Of a stretch of DNA of 64,000 nucleotides, positions 63,910-64,000 are shown piece after piece. Source of the stretch: Sporolactobacillus sp. STSJ-5 (lineage in GTDB: Bacteria; Bacillota; Bacilli; Bacillales; Sporolactobacillaceae). The notes under the pieces were generated by a model that was given only the letters and a program-made list of their open reading frames with translations, was not told the origin of the DNA and did no database searches. Every line of letters starts with the position of its first letter. Within the stretch, counting starts at the first letter, position 1. Position numbers and translations under genes: made by a program. The stretch is from assembly GCF_024385605.1 (NCBI RefSeq), contig NZ_JANFOJ010000009.1:1-64000 (forward strand), written 5' to 3'.

Positions 63910-64000
63910 TTATTTAACAATCATCCAATTTTTATCTTTTTGCAGAGTCAAATCAAGCTGTGAAATCTGCGTCGCCTTTGTTTGCTGATCGAGATACTTC
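63910..64000 (-). CDS. C-terminal end of a gene leaving the window
   Basis: On the minus strand the frame entering from the right edge reads KYLDQQTKATQISQLDLTLQ then KDKNWMIVK-stop (TAA at 63912-63910). The ending QLDLTLQKDKNWMIVK resembles the last strand of small exported or NTF2-like proteins. Too short to name. The stretch 63717-63909 holds only an imperfect hairpin near 63758-63782. Confidence 0.55.
   Translation of the reverse strand, partial: KYLDQQTKATQISQLDLTLQKDKNWMIVK

Overview
The window reads as chromosome of a low-to-mid GC Bacillota, class Bacilli. Evidence: strong AGGAGG ribosome binding sites with frequent GTG and TTG starts, an FMN-riboswitch ribDE(BA)H operon, adhE with Rex- and CcpA-like sites, malate:quinone oxidoreductase, Bacillus-type PaiA/PaiB, CadC, MerR and CopZ/CopA, and a polyamine-free, thin-envelope Gram-positive gene set. 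The mix of lactobacillus-like and Bacillus-like genes suggests something near Sporolactobacillus, but no rRNA or tRNA gene is present to settle it.

Layout. 0-30 kb is mostly ordinary or loosely accessory chromosome: a P1B-ATPase with a CPG instead of CPC motif; paiA, a MarR regulator, a YczE-type membrane protein and a paiB gene split by a complete IS4-family element (1,610 bp, 7-bp target duplication, reading frame restored on paper by removing it); a glutamine amidotransferase; the riboflavin operon; adhE; mqo; a GT39-like membrane protein; a UvrA-like ABC ATPase; a GyrI-like protein with a divergent WYL regulator; a PRISE-type reductase; an aldo/keto reductase; a nitrilase; an L,D-transpeptidase lipoprotein; an Rpn-type nuclease; and several gene remnants.

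30-63 kb is a metal and envelope stress island bounded on the left by a decayed IS1634-type transposase. It holds an M23 peptidase, merR-merA, an operon of an extra Lgt with a membrane protein and a geranylgeranyl-reductase-like flavoprotein, cadC-cadA, a CopB-type ATPase with a cupredoxin and an ICMT-like methyltransferase, an extra FtsH, a set of tiny His/Cys-rich proteins, an OmpR-type two-component system with a small membrane protein, a PspA-DUF4178-DUF4247 operon, an IS110 remnant, a second ArsR/Cd-Zn ATPase pair, a zinc-ribbon protein, a CDF transporter, copA with two copZ copies, a multicopper oxidase with a SHOCT protein, and a YdhK lipoprotein. Five P1B-ATPases lie in the window, four of them in the island.

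The main result of the hunt is a shared promoter design. Seven transcription units in the island (M23 peptidase, lgt operon, copB operon, small His/Cys protein operon, pspA operon, copA-copZ operon, multicopper oxidase) carry two or three direct repeats of an 11-bp word, read on the coding strand as about GTTTCYACACA, in exact 11-bp phase, followed after exactly 9 bp by a TANNNT -10 box. The repeats take the place of a -35 box, which is the layout of class II activation by OmpR/PhoB-type regulators, and the only such regulator in the window is encoded in the middle of the island. This suggests one copper/envelope-stress regulon that joins metal export and oxidation with lipoprotein acylation, peptidoglycan cleavage, membrane-protein proteolysis and PspA membrane protection. 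The link to that regulator is inference.
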